From positions 744,001-808,000 of the forward strand of contig RZWH01000001.1 in the NCBI GenBank assembly GCA_004005435.1: 64,000 bases of DNA. The letters run 5' to 3'. Numbering within the stretch: position 1 is the first letter of the stretch; each line of letters starts with the position of its first letter. A model generated the notes under the pieces. The model saw only the letters and a program-made list of their open reading frames with translations. It was not told where the DNA came from and ran no database searches. Position numbers and translations under genes: made by a program. Source of the stretch: Rhodobacteraceae bacterium CCMM004. GTDB lineage: Bacteria > Pseudomonadota > Alphaproteobacteria > Rhodobacterales > Rhodobacteraceae. Shown here piece after piece: positions 55,836 through 64,000 of this stretch.

Positions 55836-57065
55836 TCACTCGGCGGGGGCGGCCGCAGGTCGGGAAAAGATCGTCTCGTGCCCCGGTTCCGGGTGGCGCG
55901 GGATCATCAGGGCCAGCACCAGCGAGGTCGAGGCCATGCCCGCCGCGAGGGCGAAAACCGACCCGGGCGACGTCACCCAGAGGTAGCCCAGCGATGCCGG
56001 CAGGAACACCGCGGCGATGTGGTTGATGGTGAAGGCGACGGCGGCTGTTGGTGCGATGTCGCCGGGATCGGCGATCTTCTGGAAGTAGGTCTTCAGCGCG
56101 AAGGCCAACGCAAAGAAGATGTGGTCGAGCACATAGAGCGCCGCCGCCAGCATCACCCCCCAGCTGAAGTAGTAAAGCCCGCCATAGGCGAGGAACACGC
56201 AGGTCAGGCCCACATACTCGAACGCCAGCGCGTTGCGTTCTCCGAAATGGCCCACCGCGCGGCCCATCAGCGGGGCAAAGATCATATTGGCGACGAAGTT
56301 GATGAGGAACAGCGCCGTCACCTCGTGCACCTCGAAGCCGAACTTCTCGACCATCATGAACGCCGCGAAGACGACGAAGATCTGTCGCCGCGCGCCCGAC
56401 ATGAACTGAAGCGCGTAGTAGAGCCAGTAGCGGCGGCGCAGGACCATGCGCTTGAGCTGCGGGTTCGGCGACTCGAACTGCGGATAGGCGACCATGCAGA
56501 ACACCGCGATGGCGGCGCAGGCGCCCCCGGCGATCAGGTAGACGGTGTTGTAGCTCAGGTCGAAGACGTCCCAGGTGGCGACAAGGGTGCCGTAGCTGAG
56601 CAGCGACGCCGCGGAGCCGGCGGCGACGATCCAGCCCAGAATCTGGGGCGCCCGCTCCTTGGGCAGCCATTGCAGTTGCAGCGACTGGTTCACCGTCTCG
56701 TAATAGTGAAAGCCGATCGAGCTGAGCATGGTGATGGTCAAGATACCGCCCAGGCTGGGGAACCATGCGGTGATCGCCGTGGCCACCCCGAGGAGTGTCA
56801 GGGACACCAGGCCCAGCACCTGCTCGCGGATGAACAGGATTAGGGCGATGACGCCCACGGCGAGGAAGCCGGGGATCTCGCGCACCGTGTGCAGCCATCC
56901 GATCTCGACCCCGGTGAAGTCCGCCGCCTCGATCACGAAGTTGTTCAAGAGCGCCGACCACGTGGCAAACGCCAGCGGCATGGCGAAGGCCATCAGGAAC
57001 AGAAGCGTGGTGGGGCGGCGCCAGCGCGGCAGGTGGCGCGCCTCGCCCAAGGGAACGATGCGCAT
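55836..57065 (-). CDS. MFS transporter
   Basis: The protein has 409 residues and about 12 membrane helices ([80 protein letters not shown]). The cytoplasmic loop between the halves carries [18 protein letters not shown]. The substrate is unknown. The start at 57065 is the first ATG. Confidence 0.85.
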   Translation of the reverse strand: MRIVPLGEARHLPRWRRPTTLLFLMAFAMPLAFATWSALLNNFVIEAADFTGVEIGWLHTVREIPGFLAVGVIALILFIREQVLGLVSLTLLGVATAITAWFPSLGGILTITMLSSIGFHYYETVNQSLQLQWLPKERAPQILGWIVAAGSAASLLSYGTLVATWDVFDLSYNTVYLIAGGACAAIAVFCMVAYPQFESPNPQLKRMVLRRRYWLYYALQFMSGARRQIFVVFAAFMMVEKFGFEVHEVTALFLINFVANMIFAPLMGRAVGHFGERNALAFEYVGLTCVFLAYGGLYYFSWGVMLAAALYVLDHIFFALAFALKTYFQKIADPGDIAPTAAVAFTINHIAAVFLPASLGYLWVTSPGSVFALAAGMASTSLVLALMIPRHPEPGHETIFSRPAAAPAE

Positions 57066-57098
57066 GGTGTTGGACCTACCGCCGCGGGGCGGACTTGC

Positions 57099-57329
57099 CT
57101 AGCCCCATCCGACGCCCGGGCTGCACGGCCCCCTGTGCGGCGGCGCACGGACCCGGTCGGCACTCGGCGGTCGATCGGGCGGAGTCCCCCGCGTCGGGGG
57201 CCCTGCCGCACCGCGCGACGGACCGGGGCCCTCGAATGCGGCCAGGATCGGCGCGACAGAGCCCCGATACCGAGTCCAGAACGTTACCGGGGCCGCAAGG
57301 AAGACGAGGAGCCACATGCCCGCCAGCAT
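57099..57329 (-). CDS. doubtful small ORF with hydrophobic N-terminus
   Basis: The ORF has 76 codons. It opens with LAGMWLLVFLAAPVTFW, like a signal sequence, then becomes Pro/Arg/Gly-rich and probably non-coding in character. It fills the 318-bp gap between the MFS and exported-protein genes, both on the minus strand. No family or good ribosome site is visible. Treat it as unproven. Confidence 0.25.
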   Translation of the reverse strand: MLAGMWLLVFLAAPVTFWTRYRGSVAPILAAFEGPGPSRGAAGPPTRGTPPDRPPSADRVRAPPHRGPCSPGVGWG

Positions 57330-57383
57330 GCGAACGAAAAATGAACGATCCGTTACCGCCCGCCACCTCCTCCACGGCGCGCG

Positions 57384-58280
57384 TCAGTGGTCGTGCATCA
57401 TCCCGTCGTGCTCGGCCATGGCGGCGATCCGGCGCTTTTCGGCGGGCGTGAGGATGCCGTCCCGGTGCCGCGCGAACGCCGCCCACGCGGTCTCTCCCGC
57501 ACGGTTCAGCGCCGCGGGACCCTGCCCCATCCGCGCCCGCACATAATCGGCCGCCTGGCCGCAGGCGTTCAGGATGCGCCTCTGGCTGCGCCGGGGCACC
57601 TGCGCCACCCAGAACTGTCCCTCGGTCGCCCGCGCGCAGCCTCCGGGGGTGGCCAGCGCGACACCCCGCGCCGCCGCCAGGCTCGCCCCGCGCGCGGTCT
57701 CGCCCGGCAGGCCGAGGCGCAGGTAGGGCAGCGTGCGGTTGTGCAACGCGAACGCGCCGTCGGGGTTGGGCAGCGTCCAGACATGCACCATGGCCAGCCG
57801 CCCGCGGCTGTCGCCCCGGTCGCGGAAGTTGCGGTCCATCCACCATTCCCCGACCCCGCGCAGGAGCGGCCGGGTCTCGGTCGCGGCGGCAAAGGCGCGC
57901 TCCATGTCGTGGACGTGCCAGCGGTCGGCGCGGCCGGTGAACCCCGATGGCAGAGGCTCGCCCCGCCCCAGCCGGACGACGAAGGCCACGCCGGTCAGCA
58001 CCTTGCGCCCACCTACATCGGCATACATCAGGTTCGACGGCCGCGTGAGGTTCAGCGGGTCGCCGTGCACGTAGTCGGGACCGTCGGGATGATGGTAGTG
58101 GCGCCCCATGAGCGGTTCGTCGCCGCCGAAGGGGCGCCAGCCTTCGCGCCGGGCGACGTCGTAGTCGGCATAACGGGCGACGGCGGCGCGGACCGCCGCG
58201 ACTTCGTCGGCCGTGCGGGCCGTGGCGGGCGGCGGCCCGGCGACCAGAATGAGCGCGAGGGCGAGGACGACGGCGCGCAT
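57384..58280 (-). CDS. exported hypothetical protein
   Basis: The protein has 298 residues. GGAGGTG lies just before the ATG at 58280, opening a signal peptide (RAVVLALALILVAGPPPATA). The mature part contains His-rich segments (EPLMGRHYHHPDGPDYVHGD, EHDGMMHDH at the end) and conserved-looking YADVGGRKVLTGVAFVVRLG. His clusters could bind metal, which is speculation. I do not recognise a family. Confidence 0.75.
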   Translation of the reverse strand: MRAVVLALALILVAGPPPATARTADEVAAVRAAVARYADYDVARREGWRPFGGDEPLMGRHYHHPDGPDYVHGDPLNLTRPSNLMYADVGGRKVLTGVAFVVRLGRGEPLPSGFTGRADRWHVHDMERAFAAATETRPLLRGVGEWWMDRNFRDRGDSRGRLAMVHVWTLPNPDGAFALHNRTLPYLRLGLPGETARGASLAAARGVALATPGGCARATEGQFWVAQVPRRSQRRILNACGQAADYVRARMGQGPAALNRAGETAWAAFARHRDGILTPAEKRRIAAMAEHDGMMHDH

Positions 58281-58393
58281 AGGACACCTCCATGGCCTGA
58301 CCATGCCCCCGAGTTCAGCACGGAAAGCGCGATCGGGCGACGGCGCCGGCTGGGGCGTCCCGCGGTCGGCAAGCGTCCGCCGACCGCTGCCCG

Positions 58394-59194
58394 TCAGACG
58401 GGCACCAGGCCCAGTTCCGCGTCGCTGGCGGTGCCTTCGTATTTCTGCCGCGGCGGCCAGGGGCGGTCGCGCCAGTGAGGCTCGAACGCGAAACTCGACA
58501 CCGTGCGCCCGGGCGGCAACGCACCGTTCCCGGCACCCATGGCGTAGTCGTAGTAGAGCTTGACGATCTCCTCCTCGCTGACCTGCTGCGCCGCGGGATG
58601 GGCGAGGCAGGCGTCGTGCCAGCGGCGCACCCGGTCGAACCCCTCGTCGGGCCAGGCGAAGCCGTCGTAGTAGTCGAGGAACCGGAACCGCATGAACATC
58701 GGGGTAAAGATGCACTCGGCATAGCCGAAGGCGTCGAAGAGGAACGTGCCGTCCGGGTTGGTGTCGGTCAGGAGGCCGTCGAGCGCGGCATAGACCTTCA
58801 AGAGCTTGTCCAGATGCGCCTGCCGGGCGTCGCGGTCCTGGTTCATCACCATCGTATAGCCCGCCCCGGTCAGCGGCCCCTCGTGGGTGACGGCCAGCGC
58901 CTCGACCGCACGCTCCCAGGGATCGGCCCGGCGGATCGAGCCGCCCGGCAGGGTCAGGTCGAGATACTCGAAGATGACGAGGCTTTCCTTGAGGATGCGC
59001 CCGTCCGGCAGCTCCAGCACCGGCAGCGCCGTGGTCCCCCGCGTCTTCTGCAACAGTTCGGGATCGCGCGGCTTGGTGATGTCGACCACGCGGAAGTCGA
59101 GCGCGTCGGTCGCCCCCTTGAGCTCCAGGAGGATCTCCAGCCGCTGGGAAAACGGACAGACGGGGATGTGGTGGACGATGGGGGTGCCGGTCAT
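58394..59194 (-). CDS. glutathione S-transferase family protein
   Basis: The protein has 266 residues. The N-terminal thioredoxin-like domain has IPVCPFSQRLEILLELKG, with CPFS as the active-site motif, and TTALPVLELPDGRILKES (cis-Pro site). A helical C-terminal domain follows. Cys in this place suggests an Omega/Beta-like thiol transferase or dehalogenase-type activity rather than Tyr-type GST. The ATG at 59194 is the first in frame. Confidence 0.85.
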   Translation of the reverse strand: MTGTPIVHHIPVCPFSQRLEILLELKGATDALDFRVVDITKPRDPELLQKTRGTTALPVLELPDGRILKESLVIFEYLDLTLPGGSIRRADPWERAVEALAVTHEGPLTGAGYTMVMNQDRDARQAHLDKLLKVYAALDGLLTDTNPDGTFLFDAFGYAECIFTPMFMRFRFLDYYDGFAWPDEGFDRVRRWHDACLAHPAAQQVSEEEIVKLYYDYAMGAGNGALPPGRTVSSFAFEPHWRDRPWPPRQKYEGTASDAELGLVPV

Positions 59195-59246
59195 GGGGGT
59201 GTCTCCTTGGGTCGTGCGGCCAGTAGGGACGCCCGGCGCGCGTCTG

Positions 59247-61445
59247 TCAAAGAAAGCTCTGCGGGTCGATGTCCACCGCCAGGCGCAAGTCGCCGCGGGG
59301 GCGGACCTGTGCGACCCATTGGGCCAGCGCGGGTTGCAGCGGCGCGGCCTTTTCGGCCTTGACCAGCAGGCGCACCCGGTGGCGGCCGCGGATGCGCGCG
59401 ATGGGGGCCGGGGCGGGCCCGAAGACCTGCGCGCCGATGCGGCGCAGCGGCCCGTCCCGCCGGGCGAGCTCGGTGCCGAGGTCGAAAACGGCGGCGACGT
59501 CCGTGCCGCTCAGCACGATCCCCGCCATCCGGCCGTAGGGGGGCACGCCCGCCGCCCGGCGCTCGGCCGCTTCAGCGCGCCAGAACGCCTCTTCGTCGCC
59601 GCCGAGGATGGCGCGGATCACCGGGTGCTCGGGCTGGTAGGTCTGGAGCAGCGCCAGTCCCGGGCGTTCGGCCCGCCCGGCGCGGCCCGCCACCTGCCGG
59701 ATCAGGGCAAAGGTCCGCTCGGCCGCGCGCAGGTCCGACCCTTGCAGGCCGAGGTCCGAATCGATCACCCCCACCAGCGTCAGCAGGGGAAAGTTGTGGC
59801 CCTTCGCCACCAGCTGGGTGCCGATGATCAGGTCGGCCTCGCCCGCCGCGATGGCCTCGATCCGCGCCTTGAGCGCCCGGGCCGAGCCGTAGAGGTCCGA
59901 CGACAGCACCTCGATTCGCGCGTCGGGAAAAGCCGCCGCCGCCTCTTCGGCCAGACGCTCGACCCCCGGGCCCACGGGCGCCAGACGGTCCTCGGCGCCG
60001 CAATGGGGGCAGACGGTGGGCACCGGCCGGCTCTCGCCGCATTGATGGCAGACGAGGCGCTTGAGGAACCGGTGCTCGACCATCCGCGCGTCGCAGTGGT
60101 CGCAGCCGATCTGCTGACCGCAGGCCCGGCAGAGTGTCACGGGGGCATAGCCGCGTCGGTTGAGGAACAGCAGCGCCTGCTCGCCCGCCGCCAGCCGGTC
60201 GGCCACCGCGCGGTGCAGGGTGGGTGAGATCCAGCGGCCCGCGGGCAGATCCTCGGTCCGCATGTCCACCGCGCGCATGTCCGGCAGTTCGGCCGCGCCG
60301 TAGCGGGCGGAGAGGCGCAACAGGCGATACTTGCCCGCCTCCACGTTGGCCCAGCTCTCCAGGCTGGGGGTGGCCGAGGCCAGCACCACCTGCGCGCCCG
60401 CGATCGAGGCGCGCAGCACCGCCATGTCGCGGGCGTTGTAGAGCACGCCGTCCTCCTGCTTGTAGGAGGTGTCGTGCTCCTCATCCACGACGATCAGGCC
60501 GAGGTCGCGGAACGGCAGGAACAGCGCCGAGCGGGCGCCGACGACGAAATGCGCGCCGCCCTCGGCCACCATCCGCCAGCAGCGCCGCCGCTCGGTGACG
60601 GTGACGCCGGAGTGCCACTCGGCCGGGGCGGCGCCGAATCGCGCCTGCACCCGGGCGATGAACTCGGCGGTCAGGGCGATCTCGGGCAGAAGGACCAGCG
60701 CCTGACGGCCGCGGGACAGGCATTCGGCCACCGCCTCCAGATACACTTCGGTCTTGCCAGACCCGGTGACGCCGCGCAGGAGCGTGGTGCCGTAGCGGTC
60801 CGAGGCGACGGCGGCGCGCAGGGCGGCCGCGCCTTGGGCCTGATCGTCGGTCAGCGTCACGCCGTCGCGCGACGGGTCGAGGCGGGGATAGGGGGTGTCG
60901 CGGGGGCTGTCCTCTTCGGCGACGGCACCGGCGGCGACGAGGCCCTTGACCACGCCGGTTCCGGTGCCCGCCATCTCGGCCAGCTCCTTGAGCGTGAAGG
61001 CCAGGCCACCGTGGTCGCGCAGCACGGCCAGCACCCGCGTCCGCGCGTCGGTCATCCGCGGCGGCTCGGCATCGCCGAGGCGATAGATCTTGCGCATCGA
61101 CGGCGGGTCGCCCAGCCCCGGCGCCCGCGTGGCCAGCCGCAGCATCGCCGGCAGCGGCGTCAGCGTGTAGTCGGCGGCGCGCGCCAGGAACGTCTGCATC
61201 TCCGCGCGCAGGGGCACGGCGTCGAGCACCCGGGCGACGGTGCGCACCTTGCTGCGGTCATAGCCGCCCTCGCCCGCGCCCCAGACGACGCCCAGCACCC
61301 GCCGCGGGCCCAGGGGCACCTCGACGAAGGCGCCCGCCGGCACGCCGCCTTCGGGCGCGAGATAGTCCAGGCACCCCGGCAGCGGCTGCGTCGTCAGGAC
61401 CGCGATCAGGTCGCCGGGGTCGTAGAAGCCCTTGTCCCGCGCCAC
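59247..61445 (-). CDS. priA: primosomal protein N' (PriA helicase)
   Basis: The protein has 732 residues from a GTG at 61445. Walker A is LLRGVTGSGKTEVYLEAVAE and Walker B is LIVVDEEHDTSYKQEDGVLY. The zinc site has paired cysteines (CRACGQQIGCDHCD and CHQCGESRPVPTVCPHCG). Motif V/VI is GTQLVAKGHNFPL and RQVAGRAGRAERPG. PriA restarts stalled replication forks. It lies 11 bp after the LysE-type gene on the same strand. Confidence 0.95.
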   Translation of the reverse strand: MARDKGFYDPGDLIAVLTTQPLPGCLDYLAPEGGVPAGAFVEVPLGPRRVLGVVWGAGEGGYDRSKVRTVARVLDAVPLRAEMQTFLARAADYTLTPLPAMLRLATRAPGLGDPPSMRKIYRLGDAEPPRMTDARTRVLAVLRDHGGLAFTLKELAEMAGTGTGVVKGLVAAGAVAEEDSPRDTPYPRLDPSRDGVTLTDDQAQGAAALRAAVASDRYGTTLLRGVTGSGKTEVYLEAVAECLSRGRQALVLLPEIALTAEFIARVQARFGAAPAEWHSGVTVTERRRCWRMVAEGGAHFVVGARSALFLPFRDLGLIVVDEEHDTSYKQEDGVLYNARDMAVLRASIAGAQVVLASATPSLESWANVEAGKYRLLRLSARYGAAELPDMRAVDMRTEDLPAGRWISPTLHRAVADRLAAGEQALLFLNRRGYAPVTLCRACGQQIGCDHCDARMVEHRFLKRLVCHQCGESRPVPTVCPHCGAEDRLAPVGPGVERLAEEAAAAFPDARIEVLSSDLYGSARALKARIEAIAAGEADLIIGTQLVAKGHNFPLLTLVGVIDSDLGLQGSDLRAAERTFALIRQVAGRAGRAERPGLALLQTYQPEHPVIRAILGGDEEAFWRAEAAERRAAGVPPYGRMAGIVLSGTDVAAVFDLGTELARRDGPLRRIGAQVFGPAPAPIARIRGRHRVRLLVKAEKAAPLQPALAQWVAQVRPRGDLRLAVDIDPQSFL

Positions 61446-61456
61446 ACCGCCCCCGC

Positions 61457-62083
61457 TCAGACCGCCGGGCGGCGCAGGAGCGCCGTGGCGACGCCCATCG
61501 CCACCAGCGCGCCGCCCCCTGCCCGGCCGAGCCAGGTCAGGACCGCGGGGCGCCGCAGGCTGCGGCGCAGCCGGTCGGCGGCCAGCGCGTAGGCCAGCGC
61601 AGTGACCAGCGCCAGCGTGACGAAGGTCGCGACCAGGATGGCGAACTGCGGCAACAACGGGTGCGCGGGGTCCACGAACTGCGGCACGAAGGCGATGAAG
61701 AAGGCGATGGACTTGGGGTTCAGCGCCGTCACCGCCGCGGCGTGGCCGAACGCGCGCCGCGCATTGACCGGGGCCGCCGCCGCGACCGACAGCGTGCTGC
61801 CCGCGCTTCGGATCATCCTGACACCGAGCCAGACCAGATAGGCCGCGCCGATCCACTTCAGCACGGTGAAGGCGGCGGCCGAGGTCGCGACCAGCGCCCC
61901 GAGCCCGGCCAGCGACAGGCTCATCGCCGCCAGGTCGCCCGCGGCCACGCCCAGCGCCGTGGGCACCGCCACCCGCCGCCCCTGGCCCAGCGCATGCGCC
62001 AGCACCAACAGCACCGTCGGCCCGGGGATCAGCAACAGCGCCGTCGATGCGGCGACGAAGGCGAACCAGAGCGAGAGGTCCAT
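61457..62083 (-). CDS. LysE-family amino-acid exporter
   Basis: The protein has 208 residues from the ATG at 62083. It begins [20 protein letters not shown] and has [20 protein letters not shown], then [20 protein letters not shown], both typical of the LysE/RhtB family, with about six helices. It exports amino acids or related small molecules. The N-terminal extension in the longer frame is ignored. Confidence 0.9.
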   Translation of the reverse strand: MDLSLWFAFVAASTALLLIPGPTVLLVLAHALGQGRRVAVPTALGVAAGDLAAMSLSLAGLGALVATSAAAFTVLKWIGAAYLVWLGVRMIRSAGSTLSVAAAAPVNARRAFGHAAAVTALNPKSIAFFIAFVPQFVDPAHPLLPQFAILVATFVTLALVTALAYALAADRLRRSLRRPAVLTWLGRAGGGALVAMGVATALLRRPAV

Positions 62084-62193
62084 GGGGCGCGGTCTCCGTG
62101 GGCGGGACGGGCGGTCGCGAATGCGCGTTCTCATCCGGGGCCGGGTGCGCTATCTGTGCCGCAAGCGACGGACATAGGGAAGGGAGCCCCGCC

Positions 62194-62847
62194 ATGAAAT
62201 TCTTCGTCGACACCGCCGACGTGGACGCGATCCGCGAGTTGAACGACCTCGGGATGGTGGACGGGGTCACGACCAACCCCTCGCTGATCATGAAGTCCGG
62301 CCGCGACATCAAAGAGGTGACGGCCGAGATCTGTGCCATGGTCGACGGCCCGGTCAGCGCCGAGACGGTGGCCACCGACGCCGACGGCATGATCGCCGAG
62401 GGCCGCGAGCTGGCCAAGATCGCCGACAACATCACCGTGAAGGTGCCGCTGACCTGGGCCGGGCTCAAGGCGTGCAAGACGCTGACCGACGAGGGGCGGA
62501 TGGTCAACGTCACCCTGTGCTTCTCGGCCAATCAGGCGCTCTTGGCGGCCAAGGCGGGCGCCACCTTCATCTCGCCCTTCATCGGTCGGCTGGACGATCT
62601 GAACATCGACGGCATGGACCTGATCCAAGAGATCCGCACGATCTACGACAACTACGGCTACGAGACCCAGATCCTCGCGGCCTCCATCCGATCGCCCAAT
62701 CACATGAAGGACGCAGCCCTGATCGGCGCCGACGTGGCGACCGCCCCCCCCGGCGTGATCAAGGCGATGGCCAACCACGTGTTGACCGACAAGGGTCTCG
62801 ATGCCTTCCTCAAGGATTGGGCCAGCACCGGTCAGTCGATCCTCTAA
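62194..62847 (+). CDS. fsa: fructose-6-phosphate aldolase / transaldolase-like
   Basis: The protein has 217 residues. [20 protein letters not shown] opens the protein; [29 protein letters not shown] (Schiff-base Lys) and [19 protein letters not shown] are the conserved parts. It is the short TalC/Fsa type rather than long transaldolase. It splits or forms fructose-6-phosphate, or acts as a transaldolase. GGGAGC lies before the ATG. Confidence 0.92.
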   Translation: MKFFVDTADVDAIRELNDLGMVDGVTTNPSLIMKSGRDIKEVTAEICAMVDGPVSAETVATDADGMIAEGRELAKIADNITVKVPLTWAGLKACKTLTDEGRMVNVTLCFSANQALLAAKAGATFISPFIGRLDDLNIDGMDLIQEIRTIYDNYGYETQILAASIRSPNHMKDAALIGADVATAPPGVIKAMANHVLTDKGLDAFLKDWASTGQSIL

Positions 62848-62971
62848 AGCCTGTGTCCGCGCGGCCCCGGTTCGCGGCCGCCTGCACATCCGTGTCATTT
62901 TGGCCGTGATTTCGACATCGCTGGTCAGGTATGCTTGTCCCAATCGAACAATAACGACGATTGAGGTGGAC

Positions 62972-63676
62972 ATGGGCGAGAGCGCAGCGATGGCCGACGA
63001 TCTGCGGCAGCGGATCATTCGGCAGCCCGACGTGATCTTGGAAGACATCGACGTCATGCGGGCCCTCGTGGCGGCCAACGACAAGGCCTTCGGCGACAAC
63101 GTGGTGGACCTGCGCGGCATCGCCATGGAGCGGCTGGAATCCCGGCTCGACCGGCTGGAGGAGACCCACCGCAGCGTCATCGCCGCCGCCTACGAGAACC
63201 TCGCGGGGACCAATCTGGTGCATCGCGCGGTGCTGCGGCTGATCGAGGCGCAGGATCTGGCGGCGCTCCTGGCCGATCTCGACGGGCCGCTCGCCGACAT
63301 CCTCAAGGTGGCGCGCCTGCGCCTGGTGCTGGAGACCGCCGGGGCGCCCGACGCCGCGGACGCGGCGCTGGGGCCGGCCCTGCACGTGGCCGGCGCGGGG
63401 TTCGTCGCACGCTATCTCGACCAGGGCCCCAACCCGCCCCAGCGCAAGGTTCTCCTGCGCCAGTGCGACGGCGGGCCGACGGCGATCTATGGCGCGGCGG
63501 GCGCGCATATCCGTTCCGAGGCGCTGTTGCGGCTCGATCTCGGAACGGGGCGTCTGCCGGGGATGCTGGTCCTCGGTTCGGAGGATCCGCATCAGTATAG
63601 CCCAGGGCACGGCACCGACCTTCTGACGTTCCTGGGCGCGGTATTCGAGGCGCAGATGCGCCGCTGTCTGGCATGA
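62972..63676 (+). CDS. DUF484 family protein
   Basis: The protein has 234 residues. It begins with IIRQPDVILEDIDVMRALVA and contains a coiled coil (GIAMERLESRLDRLEETHRS) followed by a GAF-like domain (RLDLGTGRLPGMLVLGSEDP). DUF484 genes lie upstream of xerC in many proteobacteria. The TGA overlaps the xerC ATG (63673-63676). Function is unknown. Confidence 0.88.
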   Translation: MGESAAMADDLRQRIIRQPDVILEDIDVMRALVAANDKAFGDNVVDLRGIAMERLESRLDRLEETHRSVIAAAYENLAGTNLVHRAVLRLIEAQDLAALLADLDGPLADILKVARLRLVLETAGAPDAADAALGPALHVAGAGFVARYLDQGPNPPQRKVLLRQCDGGPTAIYGAAGAHIRSEALLRLDLGTGRLPGMLVLGSEDPHQYSPGHGTDLLTFLGAVFEAQMRRCLA

Positions 63677-64000
63677 TCTCACCGGGCCTGTCGGCGGCGC
63701 TGTCGGACTGGCTCGACCACCTGCGCGCGCTCGGCGGGGCGGCCGAGGCCACCTGCACGGCCTACCGCGCGGACGTCGCCGGGTGGCTGGCGTTCCAGCA
63801 GGCGCACCGCGGCGGGCCCATGGGCGCGGCGACGGTCGTGGCAACCCCCACCCGCGACATGCGCGCCTGGATGGCGGCCGAACGGGCCGGGGGGCTCTCC
63901 GCCCGCTCGCTGGCGCGCAAGCTGTCGGCGGTGAAGACGTTCGTGCGCTGGCTGGCCGAGCGCGACGGCGGCGACCCCACCGCGGTGCTGTCGGTGCGGG
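63673..64000 (+). CDS. xerC: tyrosine recombinase XerC, N-terminal part (runs off the window)
   Basis: The visible 109 residues are the SAM-like core-binding domain: LSDWLDHLRALGGAAEATC, YRADVAGWLAFQQAHRGG and LARKLSAVKTFVRWLAERDG. The catalytic domain lies outside the window. XerC with XerD resolves chromosome dimers at dif. The start overlaps DUF484 as ATGA. Confidence 0.88.
   Translation, partial: MISPGLSAALSDWLDHLRALGGAAEATCTAYRADVAGWLAFQQAHRGGPMGAATVVATPTRDMRAWMAAERAGGLSARSLARKLSAVKTFVRWLAERDGGDPTAVLSVR

Overview
The window comes from a high-GC alphaproteobacterium, most likely Rhodobacterales (Rhodobacteraceae/Roseobacteraceae). This is inferred from gene content and order: ruvC-ruvA-ruvB next to ybgC-tolQ-tolR-tolA-tolB-pal-cpoB-tilS-ftsH, rpmH-rnpA-yidD followed by ttcA and yidC, fhs-folD, DUF484-xerC, and a small DUF1127 gene. 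I had no database access. All family names rest on motifs and residues visible in the translations.

Bases 1 to about 17,494 are a mosaic accessory island of lower and uneven GC. It abuts a tRNA-Arg(ACG) gene (17494-17570, minus). A large serine recombinase lies directly against the tRNA, and its reading frame ends inside the tRNA gene. The island holds a DNA adenine-methyltransferase gene broken into an N-terminal piece (7563-7812) and a C-terminal piece (356-1730). Between the pieces are transposase fragments, a large RTX/calcium-binding protein with six 106-residue repeats, and a small membrane protein translationally coupled to it. Further right are a small resolvase with an inverted repeat, an exported protein, an ArdA-like antirestriction gene next to a series of hairpins, an AT-rich unknown gene with a homopolymer frameshift, a Lit-like HExxH metallopeptidase candidate and an unknown convergent gene. 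The recombinase operon has a good sigma70-type promoter overlapped by a palindrome. Overall it reads as a defence/counter-defence and toxin island that has partly decayed.

From 17.6 kb onward the DNA is ordinary chromosome, dense and GC-rich. 17.6-21.2 kb: sensor kinase, MerA/Lpd-like flavoprotein, VTT/DedA protein. 21.4-28.1 kb: rpmH-rnpA-yidD, ttcA, yidC, a MOSC protein, an acetyltransferase and engB. 28.1-33.4 kb: AbrB-family protein and a YnjF-YnjB-YnjC-YnjD cluster. 33.6-38.8 kb: pdeM-like nuclease, thioesterase, fhs, exported protein, folD, second MOSC protein. 39.4-49.4 kb: ftsH, tilS and the tol-pal operon, with an extra TolA C-terminal-domain gene. 50.1-52.3 kb: ruvCAB with a 30-codon ORF bridging ruvA and ruvB. 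52.6-64 kb: DUF1127, prmA, msrA, MFS, GST, priA, LysE, fructose-6-phosphate aldolase, DUF484 and the start of xerC.

The most unusual items are the RTX/membrane-protein pair with a frameshift in T7, the hairpin array upstream of ardA, the recombinase-tRNA fusion, the free-standing TolA domain III paralogue, the ruvA-ORF30-ruvB double ATGA overlap, several tiny ORFs with good expression signals, and a covarying double palindrome at two chromosomal sites. Nothing here is proven to be a new system. The RTX/immunity candidate and the ArdA/hairpin region deserve the closest look.
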